Assembly: GCA_018873225.1 (NCBI GenBank)
Contig: JAEILZ010000001.1
Coordinates: 2,170,001 to 2,234,000 of the forward strand
DNA: 64,000 bases
Source: [Phialemoniopsis] sp. UDSM-2020
Taxonomy: Eukaryota; Ascomycota; Sordariomycetes; Thyridiales; Thyridiaceae
Direction: 5' to 3'
Position 1 is the first letter of the stretch, and each line of letters starts with the position of its first letter. The notes beneath the pieces were generated by a model. That model did not search any database. It saw only the letters and a program-made list of their open reading frames with translations, and was not told the DNA's origin. A program made the translations under genes and the position numbers. This document shows, in pieces, positions 11,465 to 22,520 of the stretch.

Positions 11465-13042
11465 CTATTTCCTGGTCGAGATGCAAAATGTTCCCGGTGA
11501 ATCAGTCCAACTGACATAGCCGTCGGGATAGGTATGATGTTCGACGTCCAGAATCGTTGTCCCCACGTCATTGATGTTGTGGCCGGAGTCGTGGACCAGG
11601 TTCCTAAGCGAGATGATCTTGCAACCTTGCTTCAAGTCCAAGAACAGTGTCACCAGCGTGTCGTTCAGCTTGGAAGTAAAGGCCTGGTTGTTGACGAGGA
11701 CGACATCGGCTCGCTTGAGAGCTTCGTGGACTTGGGTGTCCAGGGTGAAATCGCCCCTCAACAGACGCACCTTGCCCGGTGCCAGACCCCACAGCCGACA
11801 TCTCGAGGTGAACTCCTTCTTTTGCGCCTCTGCTAAGTTGCAGGCATTCTCCATGATCTCGCAACCCCAGCTTTCGCAACCAATCTCGAGAGCGGCCTGG
11901 AGAGCCACATTGCCGACTCCGGAGCCGAGGTCAACGAAGACTTGATTTGACTTCATCTTGAGTCTGCGGACAAGCAGGTCGGTGATGAAGACGTGCTTCA
12001 GCTCGCCATACACGAAATCAGTCCCATTCTCGTACTTTCTCAGCAGCTCTACGCTCTGGGACACGGTGCGCTCGTATATCTGGTTAAGAATGAAAGCGAC
12101 CAGATCTGGCGGAAGGTCGTGTATCTTGTCCAAGTTCTTTGCTATGGCCCCGTCGCTGTACAGCGCAAGCAGTCGATCATTGAAGTCGCTCACAGCCGAT
12201 TTGAAAGCCTTGTAATCCCAGACAGCCGTGCTGGATGCCCTCTCGAGCCTTCGGATAATGCCGTTCTCTCGGTCGGTGAACGGTTTCGCCTCATCGTCAT
12301 CCAGATATACGTCGGCAACATATTTGACAACAGTGATGATCTCCTTGACGACGTCGATCTTTTCCCTGCCAGCAACAAGCTCATATCTGATATTCAGGTC
12401 AGCATATGATCACCGCACGATTGGCAGTACTGTAACATACCGTTCTCGCTGCCTTGACCCGGGATACTGAAGCCTCAGCGCCACCTCATCTCGCGGCGCA
12501 CTGAGCGTGGGCGAGCACTTCAGCTCAAGGGAGGCGACATCGACCCCGTGCACCAGGCGCATTTCCTTCTTGCGAATATTGTTCTCGTCGGCAGTCCCTA
12601 GCAGGTCAGGGTGTGGCATTTTCCGGTCCGGGTCCCGCGCCACAGTGCTCCTGAGGAGGGCACGTTTTCGGCGTTTGCGCGCATCAAGCGCATCTTCCCA
12701 GTCGTCATCGCTTTCCGAGTCGTCCTTGTCGAACTCGATGCGATCGCTCGCGGGGGAAGGTCGGTGCGGCGCGCCGTTGCGGATCTTGCGCTTGAGATCG
12801 GTTCGTTTCTCGTCGGAAGGGGGCGGGTATGGTGATGCGCTCTGGCGCACGCCGGGGGAGGCTCGGGGGGAGGCTGACGGCGTCTTGATCTTCCGTACAG
12901 CTGTCGTGGGGACTCGCAAGCCGCTCGAGCTGGAGACAACGACCGGTCGCGGCTTTGGTTTGGGCTTCTCAATGACGACCTCCTCCTTGCGGATGGTGGG
13001 CGGCGCGGCCTTGAACTTGGATTTTTGGTTGAAGATACCCAT
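11465..13042 (-). CDS. dot1: histone H3-K79 methyltransferase Dot1
   Basis: Two exons (12441-13042 and 11465-12386) separated by a 54-nt intron give 507 residues. The first 200 residues are basic, Pro/Ser-rich and disordered, with an acidic patch ([14 protein letters not shown]). The catalytic DOT1 fold covers about 200-505: helical lead YELVAG, a D1-like loop around [11 protein letters not shown], the SAM-binding motif VDLGSGVGN (about 351-359), and the substrate/cofactor motif NNQAF (about 433-437, NNFAF-like in other members). The enzyme methylates lysine 79 in the nucleosomal H3 core and works in telomeric silencing and the DNA-damage checkpoint. It converges with atg16, with only 233 bp between the stops. 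Confidence 0.95.
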
Positions 13043-14523
13043 GGGTGATGCGCCACGCGGGCTATTGATACATGGAAGGTGCTGCTGCTACAAGAAGAGA
13101 ATAGAGGGTATAGAAAATAGAAGGTCTAGTCCATGAAATTTCGATACTCGCCGGAGGATTCGTGGTAGTATACTCGAATGAAAGACTAAGAGAAAGACCG
13201 ACCAAGCCCGCGGGGTCTGTCGCGTGAGGTGAAATGCGAAGTCGAGGTGAAGTGGGATTTGAAGACAGACAAGGCGCGGATAGAAATTCCCAGGTCAGGG
13301 TTATTGCTGGAGATCCCCCGCTAAAAGCAGGGTCACACCCACCAGGCCATGCAGCCTGGCAGCCGACCTGAACGGGGACCCTCAGTGCTTGTCGGTACCT
13401 GTACGTATCCCACTGCCCACACTCACGGCCACGGCTCAAGTGCTGCCTCGTGGCCCTGCTCCGGGTGCTCAGTGCTAGACATTATTTTAGTTGGCGTCTA
13501 TTGCTGTACCTGGCGAACCTGCCTACTTCGTAGGTGTTTTGCCAGGCCTCCAGGCGAAATGCTGGGATCCCGTGACTTCCGCCGTCCACGCCTGCTTAGG
13601 TACACGTGATTTTGATCTGTCAATCTTGGCTGAAGAACGCTAGGCTGCGAGACGGTCAGCACTAGGACACTTCAGGTGTAGATATCACGGCCCCTGCAAG
13701 AGCCATCAGCCCTGTTGGGATGACATGACATCTCGCTCCTCATACGAAACAGGATGTTCTGTCTGTCATCAATGAAAGGAGCAAGGAGTGGGACAATCTC
13801 AGCAGCAGCAAAGGCTTGAGTCTATCAGGGATATGTCCTCGAACCTATATGATGCGATCTCGTTCCTGGGAAGAGGCCTCGTTCGCCAAAGACGTACGCA
13901 ATACTTGCGTACAGTGAATCAAGCTACTCAAGATCAAGCCCCTCGGGCACAGGGCGGGCTCTTCAGCCCCCTACCGATGGGACCGATGGCGTACAATCCT
14001 GGAGGGCACCCATAGTGGGTTTGGCAGCTCAGAATTGGAGTCAAGATGTTGGGTGCTTGGGTGGTGCATAGCCCCCCCAAATACAACCCGCGTTACTGAG
14101 CCAATCGCGATCCCAGGCCAAGCGCTTCGCCGCCGCCAGTATTCTAAATGGAAAGCAGAAAGCCGCGCCAAGAGCAGAACAGCGGGTGGCTTTCCCCCCT
14201 ACCACTCAGCCGGATGGCAACCGTCCCGCACGGTTGTACCACATCCATGCTTCTGCGCATTTCCGGACGGAGTCCAGAGTTGCATTTGGCTCTAGGCCTT
14301 GCCGGTCTTGCATGCTTCCTTGCATGTGTCTCCCATGGGTAGGTCAGACGAGCTGGGATCGACAATATGCTGCATTACATATCCGCGTCCCGCGTCTCTC
14401 TAATAAAATCTCAACCTGTTTCCTTCTATTCTCCACCTGCTTCCCTCTCTCAGTCTATGTGTTTCTCGGCACCTTTGGGCCTACGTGCGCGTGCGAAGGC
14501 TGGCTGTTGAGAAGGCGAGAGCC
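13043..14523. other. 1.5-kb divergent intergenic region (dot1 / membrane protein)
   Basis: No gene is supported. Several frames of 60-120 codons overlap on both strands and lack motifs. The piece 13772-14015 has a Gln-rich start but only an inconsistent frame from its ATG. C/T-rich blocks near 14400-14470 probably belong to the leader of the downstream gene. Confidence 0.5.
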
Positions 14524-15980
14524 ATGTTTCAAGCAGCGATTTGCCGTTTTCTAAGTGCGGCTTGCCTCTCGTTATTTCTCCTCGTCGGAACCCTGCCCGA
14601 TCGAGTCGCCGCAAATGGAGAACATGGTGTCACGTTCTTATATCCCGTTGGCGGCAAAGACGTCTTCTTCAGGGGCGATACGATCAATGTGACCTATATC
14701 TCGCCTTTCCCGGAGCCTCGACTAATAACATGGTGTGTGGAAAGCGCAAAGAAGGGGCCCATCACCCAAGGTAAAATGCCATCCGCCCAGGTAGCTTCCT
14801 CACGCCTGGTTGGTCTTGCTGACATGTTGATCCAGTCCAGAAGCGAATGGCAAGCCCCTACAATTCTTCAGAGCTTATGACCCTTGAGTTCCCATTAGGA
14901 GATGACTGCTGGTTCAATCTACGGCCTGGCGATGTGGGTGGCCAAGGCGCAAACAGCGATCACTTTTTTGTGCAATCCGCTTCACGGCCGCAAAAGACTA
15001 CACTCGGTCTGGCACTGCCAAGTGCGACTGTGAGTCCCACGTCTACGTCAACATCCACAGCGACGTCTGGCGAAGGCCTCAGTACTGCGGCCATCGTAGG
15101 AATATGTGTCGGGACGGTGGGCCTAGCCATCGCTCTGGGAGGCCTTGGGGTGGGGTGTTACCTTCGGCGGCGGACGCAACGAACCGCGAATGGCGGTGTT
15201 GTCAACTACAGCCAAGCTCCAGGTTCGGACCGGCACTCGCGGGGAGAAAAGATCTCGTCGAATTCTTTCTCGAACCTACGATCATCATCCTCGTACCGTC
15301 CTCTGACGAGCATGGACGGCAACACGGCAGTGTCCGGGCGCAGCTCCCCCTCACAGCAGTCAGCCCATACGTACTCAACCTCGCTGAGCACCAATACGAA
15401 TTCAAACATTCTAAGCGAGGGCTTCTTCCGGCATGAAACTGGCGAGGCGGAGCTCCGCTCCGGCGGCTTCGGCCTGGACGGGTCCCTCGTCACCGGCAGC
15501 CCAAGTTTTCAGCCGGCTCAGCAGGTCCAGCGGCCTCAGCAAGAAACACCTGCATACGAAGTATATCAGACTTTAGAGGACCCAGGAGCACATCAGGAAT
15601 TCCAGCCGCCTGAGTACCAAACAACGCAAAACCTGGGTGTGGCAGATGTGCGCTCGCCTGGAAGCATACAGGCCACCCCGATAGGCTATATCGGCGGCTT
15701 CAGGTCTAAAGAGGAAGAAGCGGGCTATGGTGCTCAGCGACGAGGACATCAGGCACCTGCCGCTCCGACGAGGCCGCCCGAGGCAGCCGAGCTTCCGTCC
15801 AGAGACGCTTACCGGGGTTATGGCGAGGAGTACGAGATGCCGGTCATCCAGGGACCGTCTCGATTTCAACCACCTCTGAGGATAAACGACATGATGGAGC
15901 AGAAAGTCTTGCTCCCGCCAGACATGCTCCCCCAGGGGCAGAATGCGAAGTCGACCGACCGCCACCGGCCTGGTACTTGA
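14524..15980 (+). CDS. single-pass membrane protein with signal peptide and Ser/Thr linker
   Basis: Two exons (14524-14770, 14836-15980) give 463 residues. Residues 1-31 form a signal peptide with a hydrophobic core around ACLSLFLLVG. The ectodomain (about 32-160) is small, with VTFLYPVGGKDVFFRGDTIN reminiscent of the short beta-rich extracellular domains of fungal wall-associated proteins, and ends in a Ser/Thr linker (PTSTSTSTATSGEG). One transmembrane helix lies at about 165-190 (AAIVGICVGTVGLAIALGG), followed by CYLRRR and a long polar, Gln/Pro/Ser-rich cytosolic tail. The layout resembles fungal wall-stress sensors and mid2-like proteins, but I see no WSC cysteine pattern. Function is unknown. 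It converges with tyr1. Confidence 0.82.
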
Positions 15981-16625
15981 AGCAGCCACGAATGATGTAC
16001 ACGAAGAAATCCAAATGAATGTATGGCACGCATAGCTGGCCACGCGTCCATGCAAAACAACACTGTGGGGAATGGGGGCCGAACCTGCCAACCCCAGCCT
16101 CAGCGCAGGTAGCCATGCCATAGAGGCACGGCAGCGATGAGAGCCTGAATTTTCTCGGCACGAGCTGATGCGACGATCCAATTGAGATCAACAAAGCACG
16201 ATCTGGAAAGCCGCCACAGGAAAGGACGGCGGTAAAGTGGACCGATTAGACACCAATGGAACTGCGGTGAGAGGGCTATGTATAAATATGTAGCCGAGCC
16301 GGATGGCATTGTATTGGAGCCTTCGTCAGAGGCACTCGATCTTGATGTCCGCCCTGGTATTGGCAAATGTCCAAAGAGCCCGTCTCGACAACACCGGCAG
16401 GATTGGACATTGGTGGTTCACATAGGAAAGATTGTACCAGTCAGCGAGACGGAGGAGGAACGAAACAACAGGACGTACACGAACAGGATCCTGGAATTCA
16501 TGAACAAATCTCGTCCAAAAGCGACGACTACTTGGACAGATAGACCTATAATTAAAAGGAACTAATACAAATACTCCCACAAGAGACAAAACAACCGCTC
16601 TCGCTAGATCTGCAACTTTCACTGC
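15981..16625. other. convergent 3' region (membrane protein / tyr1)
   Basis: The gap holds 3' untranslated sequence of both genes, AT-rich around 16270-16300 and 16545-16575. Short overlapping frames lack motifs. No gene is seen. Confidence 0.55.
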
Positions 16626-18588
16626 CTACTCCCTCGTGCTATCCAGCACCGCCTTGACCATGTCGTTGCCCACCTTGATGGCCTCGGGGAACCGCGGCTC
16701 AAAGAACTTCTGCGTGACGACGAAGCGCTCCTTCCACGTCTCAAAGTGGCCGAGGGAGACGCACTCGGCCCAGCCCCGCGCGGCGAAAGTGAACTCGAGG
16801 TCGTCGGAGCGGAAGGTGTTGTCCTCGATGCCGATGCGCAGGACCTCGTCTAGCTTGCGCGGGTCGCGGAACAGGCTCTCGGTGACGCCGAGCCACAGGC
16901 GGAACAGCGGCGTCGAGCAGATCATGTGGTCGTAGGGCACGGTGCCCAGCGCGCTCCAGCAGTCGACCATGGCCAGCAGCGCGAGGTGGTTGTTGGGCAG
17001 GGGGCTGTCGGGCAGGCGGCCGAGGCTGAAGCGGTCGAGCACCTCGTCGCGCAGGAGGGGCTTGTCGGCCCATTTGGGCTTGTCCGCCGTGCCGAATACT
17101 TTTTCTTTCGCGGCGTGCACGCGGCGGCGCAGCTCGTCGGCGCGGCCCTCGAGCATGAGCTTATACAGCTCCGTGGACGAGCGCGCGTACTGGGCGATCT
17201 GCTTGCGGGCCTCCGGGTTGAGGATGGCGAGTCCGGCGTAGACGTGCCACTTTTGCGAGTAGATGCGCAGCATGAGGTTGATCTTTACGTTCTCGATGCC
17301 GCCGACGTAGCGGGCGCCCTCCCAGGGGAATTCCTCCGAGGCGTGCCAGGCCTTGCCCATGGACAGGAAGGCGGCGTGGGTGACGGCCTGCGTGTCGGCG
17401 GTGATGCGGTCGTGGTGCGCGGCGGTGAGGTAGACGTGCTTGCTGCCGAGGCAGCGCAGGACGGTCTCGACCTTCTCGAAGGAGGCATCCGAGGCGCGGT
17501 GCTTAATGAGGACCTGTGGAATAGTGTGAGGACATGCGATCAATGCAAGCGCGAAGGCTCAAGACGTACAAGTGGCTGGCCCCTGGTGTCTACGCTGGGG
17601 CCGTGGAGCGAATGGCACGAGACAATGTCCACATCGGTGGGCAGATACTTCTCAAATGCCTTGATCTCGGGATCTTTACATGACGTCTGACCTCCGACAA
17701 TGGCATTCTGCTTGGTCGCTACACCGCAAGTCTCGTGTGTCAGAAGGGAGGCTGGTCCGGCTCATGTGTTCAGTGGCAGAGGTGCATACATGGGCCATAC
17801 TCGGCTACCACTTTGGCAATGGCAGCAGCTTCAACACTGTAGATGATCCAGTCGCTCGCTCGGGATACAAGATGACCATTGCGCATGATTTGTATATTAT
17901 TCTAGACACAAGAGAAGAGTCTCAGCTATTTTTGTCCTTGGACGGAGTAGAAAAGCCAACGCGTGCATGCAACGCAGGAAGTCCGTACTTGTCCAGAAAA
18001 CTCCTCTTGCAGGCTTTCGTATTTCTCTTCCCTGTCGCAAGCCATGATCCTGTCCACATGCTACTGATTAGCAAGTAACTAGGATCGTAGTTTCGCATCC
18101 ACCACTTGTGATTTGAGAAGATCTGTCCATTCATGTTAGCAAATGCTATTCCAAAGTCGGTGGCTGGCCGTAATGGAAAGAATAGGGCAGTGAGGTTTTG
18201 CATCAGACAAAGGTTTTTAGGTAGCTGAGAATATTCATCATGGAAAGATCCCGGCGGTGGTCTGGGGCCAGAATGGCTGACCAGACCGGCCGTGACCGAT
18301 GCTCTAGCCAAATGCACTCAAGTCATCATTGCAAAGGGAGTGGGTGAGGTGAGGAGGAAGCGCGAGGGGAGGACGGTGTCAAGGAATTGGGGACAGAGGA
18401 CTTACCATTGATGTCGCTGTTGGACTCGGACAGACAGAGAGTCACGAGAACGCGCAAAGGAAAGCAGGTAATTACCTCCAGCCAGCGGCGCTGAGCCTCC
18501 GGGCATACATCTTGCCCATGTCGCCCATGCCGATGAGGCCAACCACAAAGTTTTCCATACCCGCAGGAACGGACGAAGGAGCCGCCAT
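16626..18588 (-). CDS. tyr1: prephenate dehydrogenase (tyrosine biosynthesis)
   Basis: Five exons (18476-18588, 17989-18049, 17790-17901, 17570-17718, 16626-17513) give 440 residues, near the length of yeast Tyr1. The N-terminal Rossmann motif VGLIGMGDMGKMYARRL (residues 16-32) binds NADP; GHLVSRASDWIIYSVEA, IVGGQTSCK and VSCHSLHGP are conserved Tyr1 segments, and the helical C-terminal domain includes HDRITADTQAVTHAAFLSMG. The enzyme converts prephenate to 4-hydroxyphenylpyruvate. The start at 18588 is preferred because the fold begins right after it; an upstream in-frame ATG at 18669 would add 27 unconserved residues. The first intron is long (426 nt). A 6-of-7 match to the Cpc1/Gcn4 core (TGACTC) lies at 18758-18763, about 170 bp upstream of the start. 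It is divergent from the RCC1-repeat gene. Confidence 0.94.
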
Positions 18589-19020
18589 TGTTGCTGATGT
18601 AGAAATGAGAGAAAGCCTAGATATAAGCAAGTCACATCCTTGAGAAGTCAAGTGGCGATCGACAAACAAGCTGTCGAGCTCCGGTCCAAGGAACGCTGTT
18701 GCGCTGTGTTGCAGTGTGGACTGGTTGTGGAAGAAAACACGAAAGAAAAGATGAAGATGACTCGAAGTAGAATTCTTGAACTTTTTTTTAGCGGTCGGGG
18801 CGGAGGAAAGGACTAAAGTAGCACCGAAAAAGCATGGACCAGTGACCCAGCCAGAGCACAGATATTAACCCCACCAGCAGCACCGCATCGAAAGACCCAC
18901 ACAAGCTATTCGTCAAGTCAATAAGTGCCTAGCTCTTGGACCCTGAAGTGCAAGTGTTTGAAGTTTGAGTAAACTTGTTCTTGATTACCATCGAGCTGGC
19001 ACGTCCTGGGAGATCTGAAA
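18589..19020. promoter_or_regulatory. shared divergent promoter region of tyr1 and RCC1-repeat gene
   Basis: The 432 bp between the two start codons contain TGACTC at 18758-18763, a near match to the TGASTCA site of the general amino-acid control factor, which would suit tyr1. A T/A-rich block lies at 18780-18790. No coding frame is seen. Confidence 0.5.
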
Positions 19021-20136
19021 ATGGCAGCCATATTCGCAATCGGCTCCAACGGGTCCGGGCAGTTGGGTATAGGCCATAAAGAGGACGTTTCGGTACCAAA
19101 ACCTGCCGGCTTCTACGGTGACAGCTTACCTAGCTCAGTGAAAGCCATTGCGGCAGGCGGAAATCACACTTTACTCCTCTCAGGCTCTGGTCAGCTATTC
19201 TGGAGCGGAGACGCCACGAGTGGTGCCTGTGGCCAGATATCACAAGACTCTATCCCACCCGAGCCAAGCTTTTCGAGGTTTTCGTTAGGCGGCACATCAG
19301 ACCAGGGCGGTGACCGACCCGTCACGAGGATAGCGGCAACATGGCAGTCATCTGTGTTCACGAGACTAGATGCTCAAGGCAAGAACACTGAAGTCTACAG
19401 TTGCGGCCTCGGTGATAAGGGAGAGCTCGGCCAAGGCCAACTTATTGTACGACTACCTAAAGCTACCCGCATTAACAATTTCCCACCCGTCGACACCCAG
19501 GTCATTGATCTCTCCGCTTGCATGAGCCACGTTGTTGCCGTGCTCGACAATGGAGATGTCTATGGCTGGGGTAACGGCCGGAAGGGTCAGCTCGGGGAGC
19601 CAGCAGAGGTCTTACACTCGCCACGCAAGTTTGCAGACATGCCTTTCAAGGTACAGCGGGCTGTATGTGGCAAGGACTTCACATGCCTTTTAGGAGATTC
19701 CACAGCCGGTGAGCTGCTCTTGCTGGGATCTGACAAGTGGAACATCAAGACCGACGCTCCCGCTACTGTCCCGGGCTGGAGTGATGTAGGAGCAAGCTGG
19801 GGTAACGTTTTTGTCCTCCAGGACGACGGCAAAATCCTAAGCTGGGGTCGAAACGACCACGGCCAACTAGCTCCAGCTGATCTTGGACCAATTGCGGCTA
19901 TCGCAGTCGGAAGCGAACATGTTGTAGCTCTGAGTGTAAGCCAGGAAGTATTGGCGTGGGGATGGGGAGAACACGGCAATTGCGGCCCGCTTCCCAACTC
20001 GGAGATCTCGACCAAGAAAGCAAATACAATTGCCTCGGCCAAGTTCTTGCCTGCGGGTGCCAAGATCGCGACAATCGGTGCTGGATGTGCCACCAGCTGG
20101 GTCGTGATTGAAGGCATTAGCCAGCCTGGCTCCTAA
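19021..20136 (+). CDS. RCC1-repeat protein, Ats1-like
   Basis: An intron-free frame of 371 residues made almost wholly of RCC1-type propeller repeats. Typical blade pieces are IFAIGSNGSGQLGIG (3-17), VYSCGLGDKGELGQG, VYGWGNGRKGQLG, ILSWGRNDHGQLAPAD and VLAWGWGEHGNCG near the C-terminus. Small size and the lack of an added domain place it closer to the Ats1 / alpha-tubulin-suppressor group than to the Ran exchange factor RCC1 itself. In budding yeast Ats1 is linked to tRNA wobble-uridine modification with Kti11 (diphthamide pathway); this role is inferred by family only. It is divergent from tyr1 and convergent with rad9, with 83 bp between stops. Confidence 0.88.
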   Translation: MAAIFAIGSNGSGQLGIGHKEDVSVPKPAGFYGDSLPSSVKAIAAGGNHTLLLSGSGQLFWSGDATSGACGQISQDSIPPEPSFSRFSLGGTSDQGGDRPVTRIAATWQSSVFTRLDAQGKNTEVYSCGLGDKGELGQGQLIVRLPKATRINNFPPVDTQVIDLSACMSHVVAVLDNGDVYGWGNGRKGQLGEPAEVLHSPRKFADMPFKVQRAVCGKDFTCLLGDSTAGELLLLGSDKWNIKTDAPATVPGWSDVGASWGNVFVLQDDGKILSWGRNDHGQLAPADLGPIAAIAVGSEHVVALSVSQEVLAWGWGEHGNCGPLPNSEISTKKANTIASAKFLPAGAKIATIGAGCATSWVVIEGISQPGS

Positions 20137-20219
20137 GGGAAAGCAGCCAGCACAAGAGCTTCATCCTGAAAACAACCCAAACTTGCGGACCTTTGCAGGG
20201 TTAGCAGGACGTATAGTAT

Positions 20220-21878
20220 CTAGAGATTAAGGCACTTCACCTCTGAGAGACGCTGCGTCGGTTCCAGCCCTGAGGGCAAGGATGCTGGCAGCTCGGTTGG
20301 CTGTGCATTCTGGGTGTTATAGTGGCTGCTCAGTCTAAGCGCAGACGGGTTCTGTGGATCACTGTCAGTATGAAGAAGTTTGGACTGCTCAGAAGGATGA
20401 CATACCGGCTCATTGCTTGTATCCCATTCGAGCCGGGCGACCTCCTCTTCCTCCTCATCCTCTGGATTGACAGGCTCCCATTGCTGGTCGTCGTCTTGAG
20501 GCATGAACATGGAGTCTGACCGAAGTGTTGATACGGGCGGCAGTGGGGGAGGACGCATCTCGAATTGTGAATTCCTAGGCGGCATGGGTTTCGCAGCCGC
20601 GTCTGCTAGAGTCTGTGTTGGTGCAGTCGCGTGAGAAGGCGCAGGGACACCTTCAGTAGCGACCGAGGCGCTGCGTGTAGAAGCGGCTTCGAGCATCGGT
20701 CTAGCTGATTTTGTGCGGCCTCGTTTCGTCCTTTGACCCGGGTTGCCTCTCTCGCCCACCGTCATGAGAATGAACTCGCAGAGTATACCGTCACCGGAAT
20801 AAGAGAGCTTGAATGGGCGACCAGGAACTGAGTAAGACGCAGAGAGCTCTCCACTGGTTAGGCCTGCATGGTGCAGGATGGCCCTGAAGTCCTTGACGCT
20901 GATAATGATATGGAGCTTGTCTTCAACCTCGATGCCATCAAACTCGTCCATTTCCACGGCAATAGAGGTGTGCAGTGGCTTGTTTAGAAAGTCTGTCAAA
21001 AACTGTTAGCCTCCAAAAGCACATGGACTACATCGAATCGATCATCTCACCTTCGGTCTTGACGTATTGCTTCTCGGTGAAGCAGGCAAAGTTGACGACA
21101 TTCTCGCCATCGGTGTTGATGTCGAGAAGCTCGATCTTAGGACCAAAATGTTCCATGAGCTGACGAAGAGTTCTTGACGAGATTGCCCAATGGTTTACCG
21201 CCTCATTGGGATCAAATTTGGCCCTGGTAGGGGCTTTTAACTCAAAGGGCAGGCCGTGAGTGGCAGTGATGCCTAGAGCTCAGTTAGAAGATGGTCTGGG
21301 ACTATTTAATAGACAAGGATACATACCATTCCTGCATATGATTTTGGCCACAAGCCTGCTCTTCCTGCCTGGACCGTCATCGATGGTGACTTCACACCGC
21401 TCGATGGTCGTCTCCTTCTCACGCTCACGAGATGGGTCCCCGCCTATTCGGCTTCGGAAAACTGAGAGTAGTGCCTGTGTACAAGTTTAGTCTGCGTACT
21501 TTGAATTGTGATTCACATAACGCTATGCGTGTCGATTAGGGCGTCAAACTTACCCGTATATACAGACTGCAGAAGAATCTCTCACGGTACTGGGCATTGC
21601 CTTCGAAGTTGTACTTGGAGAAGAAGCGGTTGGCTGCGAAGGTGAATGAAACGTATGCCGACTTGGATGAGTTGAGAGCGGTGAACATCAACTAAGGATT
21701 GAAAAGTAAAATGAGTTCGTGATATCATGCAAGCTGAAATTGGGAAGGTCGGACGCGTGCGTACCTTGTCCTTCCTGGCCTCGAGGCAGACATCGTCGCT
21801 GAACTTGAGCATGCAGGCAAGTACATTCTGCAATGCCACCACGCCTTCCTCGCTCAGTGTGAAGTTCACAACGGCCAT
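20220..21878 (-). CDS. rad9: checkpoint clamp subunit Rad9 (9-1-1 complex)
   Basis: Six exons (21765-21878, 21554-21691, 21327-21474, 21051-21272, 20406-20992, 20220-20351) give 446 residues. The start MAVVNFTLSEEG and the stretch SDDVCLEARKDK, KSAYVSFTFAANRFFSKY, and later VEDKLHIIISVKDFRAILHHAG define the PCNA-like Rad9 fold over about 1-270; the rest is a disordered, Ser/Pro-rich and acidic phospho-tail. This is the fission-yeast Rad9 / budding-yeast Ddc1 family, not budding-yeast Rad9. It forms the DNA-damage clamp with Rad1 and Hus1. The last intron (20352-20405) is 54 nt and has no stop in frame; its GTATGT...CTGAC...CACAG signals are excellent, so I splice it out (464 residues if retained). 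It is divergent from the F-box gene. Confidence 0.92.
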
Positions 21879-22520
21879 GACCACTGTGACCAGGCTCCTG
21901 AGACCTGACAGTCCTGTCTCTCTTCGTGCAAATAGACCTGGATTGGCGAGGTGAGAAGCCTGAAACACGATTGCCTCCTCCCACTTTGCAGGTGAGTTCT
22001 CAGAATGCTGGGAAATAGAGCAAGCTTTCCGGGGCCTGGGTATGGAAAAGTCAGGCAAAGTCGTGAGCTCTAGGGCTGAGATGGATGCCTTGTACACAAC
22101 TGACGATAGCAGTCGATGGCGCTCTCCGGGTGCTGATCCACCCCCACTTAGTGCGCTCCAGTTAGCACCCGAGTACCTGCAGGACAACTTCAACCCCCCA
22201 TTAACCCAAACTCAAATTCGCGTCTGGAGACGCGACTCTAACAGCTTCCCCACATCACTGATTAACTGCATTGCTGTGTCTCGAGGTTGGCTTCATAAAA
22301 TCACAACAACATACCTTGTGCATCTTTCATAAGCAATTTTGAGCAAGGTTCTATCTACTTCATCATCAGAAACGGTCATTCTATACGCCTCCAGTGAAGA
22401 GTCAACTAGCCGTATAGCACCAGTCTTCTTTCTCTGAACATCTCAAAAGTCTACCGCGTCATAGCTCAGGTTAGACAGACTCTGGAGCCTCGTGTTAGTC
22501 GGGAATCGAGATTCACCGCC
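21879..22520. other. divergent intergenic region (rad9 / F-box gene)
   Basis: The 642 bp between start codons hold no gene with family features. A minus-strand ATG at about 22378 opens a 21-codon frame ending at a GTATGT donor-like site, which I cannot connect to anything. Confidence 0.5.

Noticed and set aside
16926..17690. Plus-strand frame of 254 codons opposite tyr1
   Set aside because: It is antisense to conserved tyr1 exons, has a low-complexity Val/Gly/Ala/Glu composition and continues through tyr1 splice sites.
18588..18669. 27-residue N-terminal extension of tyr1 from an upstream ATG
   Set aside because: The Rossmann fold starts right after the 18588 ATG; the extension is not conserved in type and not needed.
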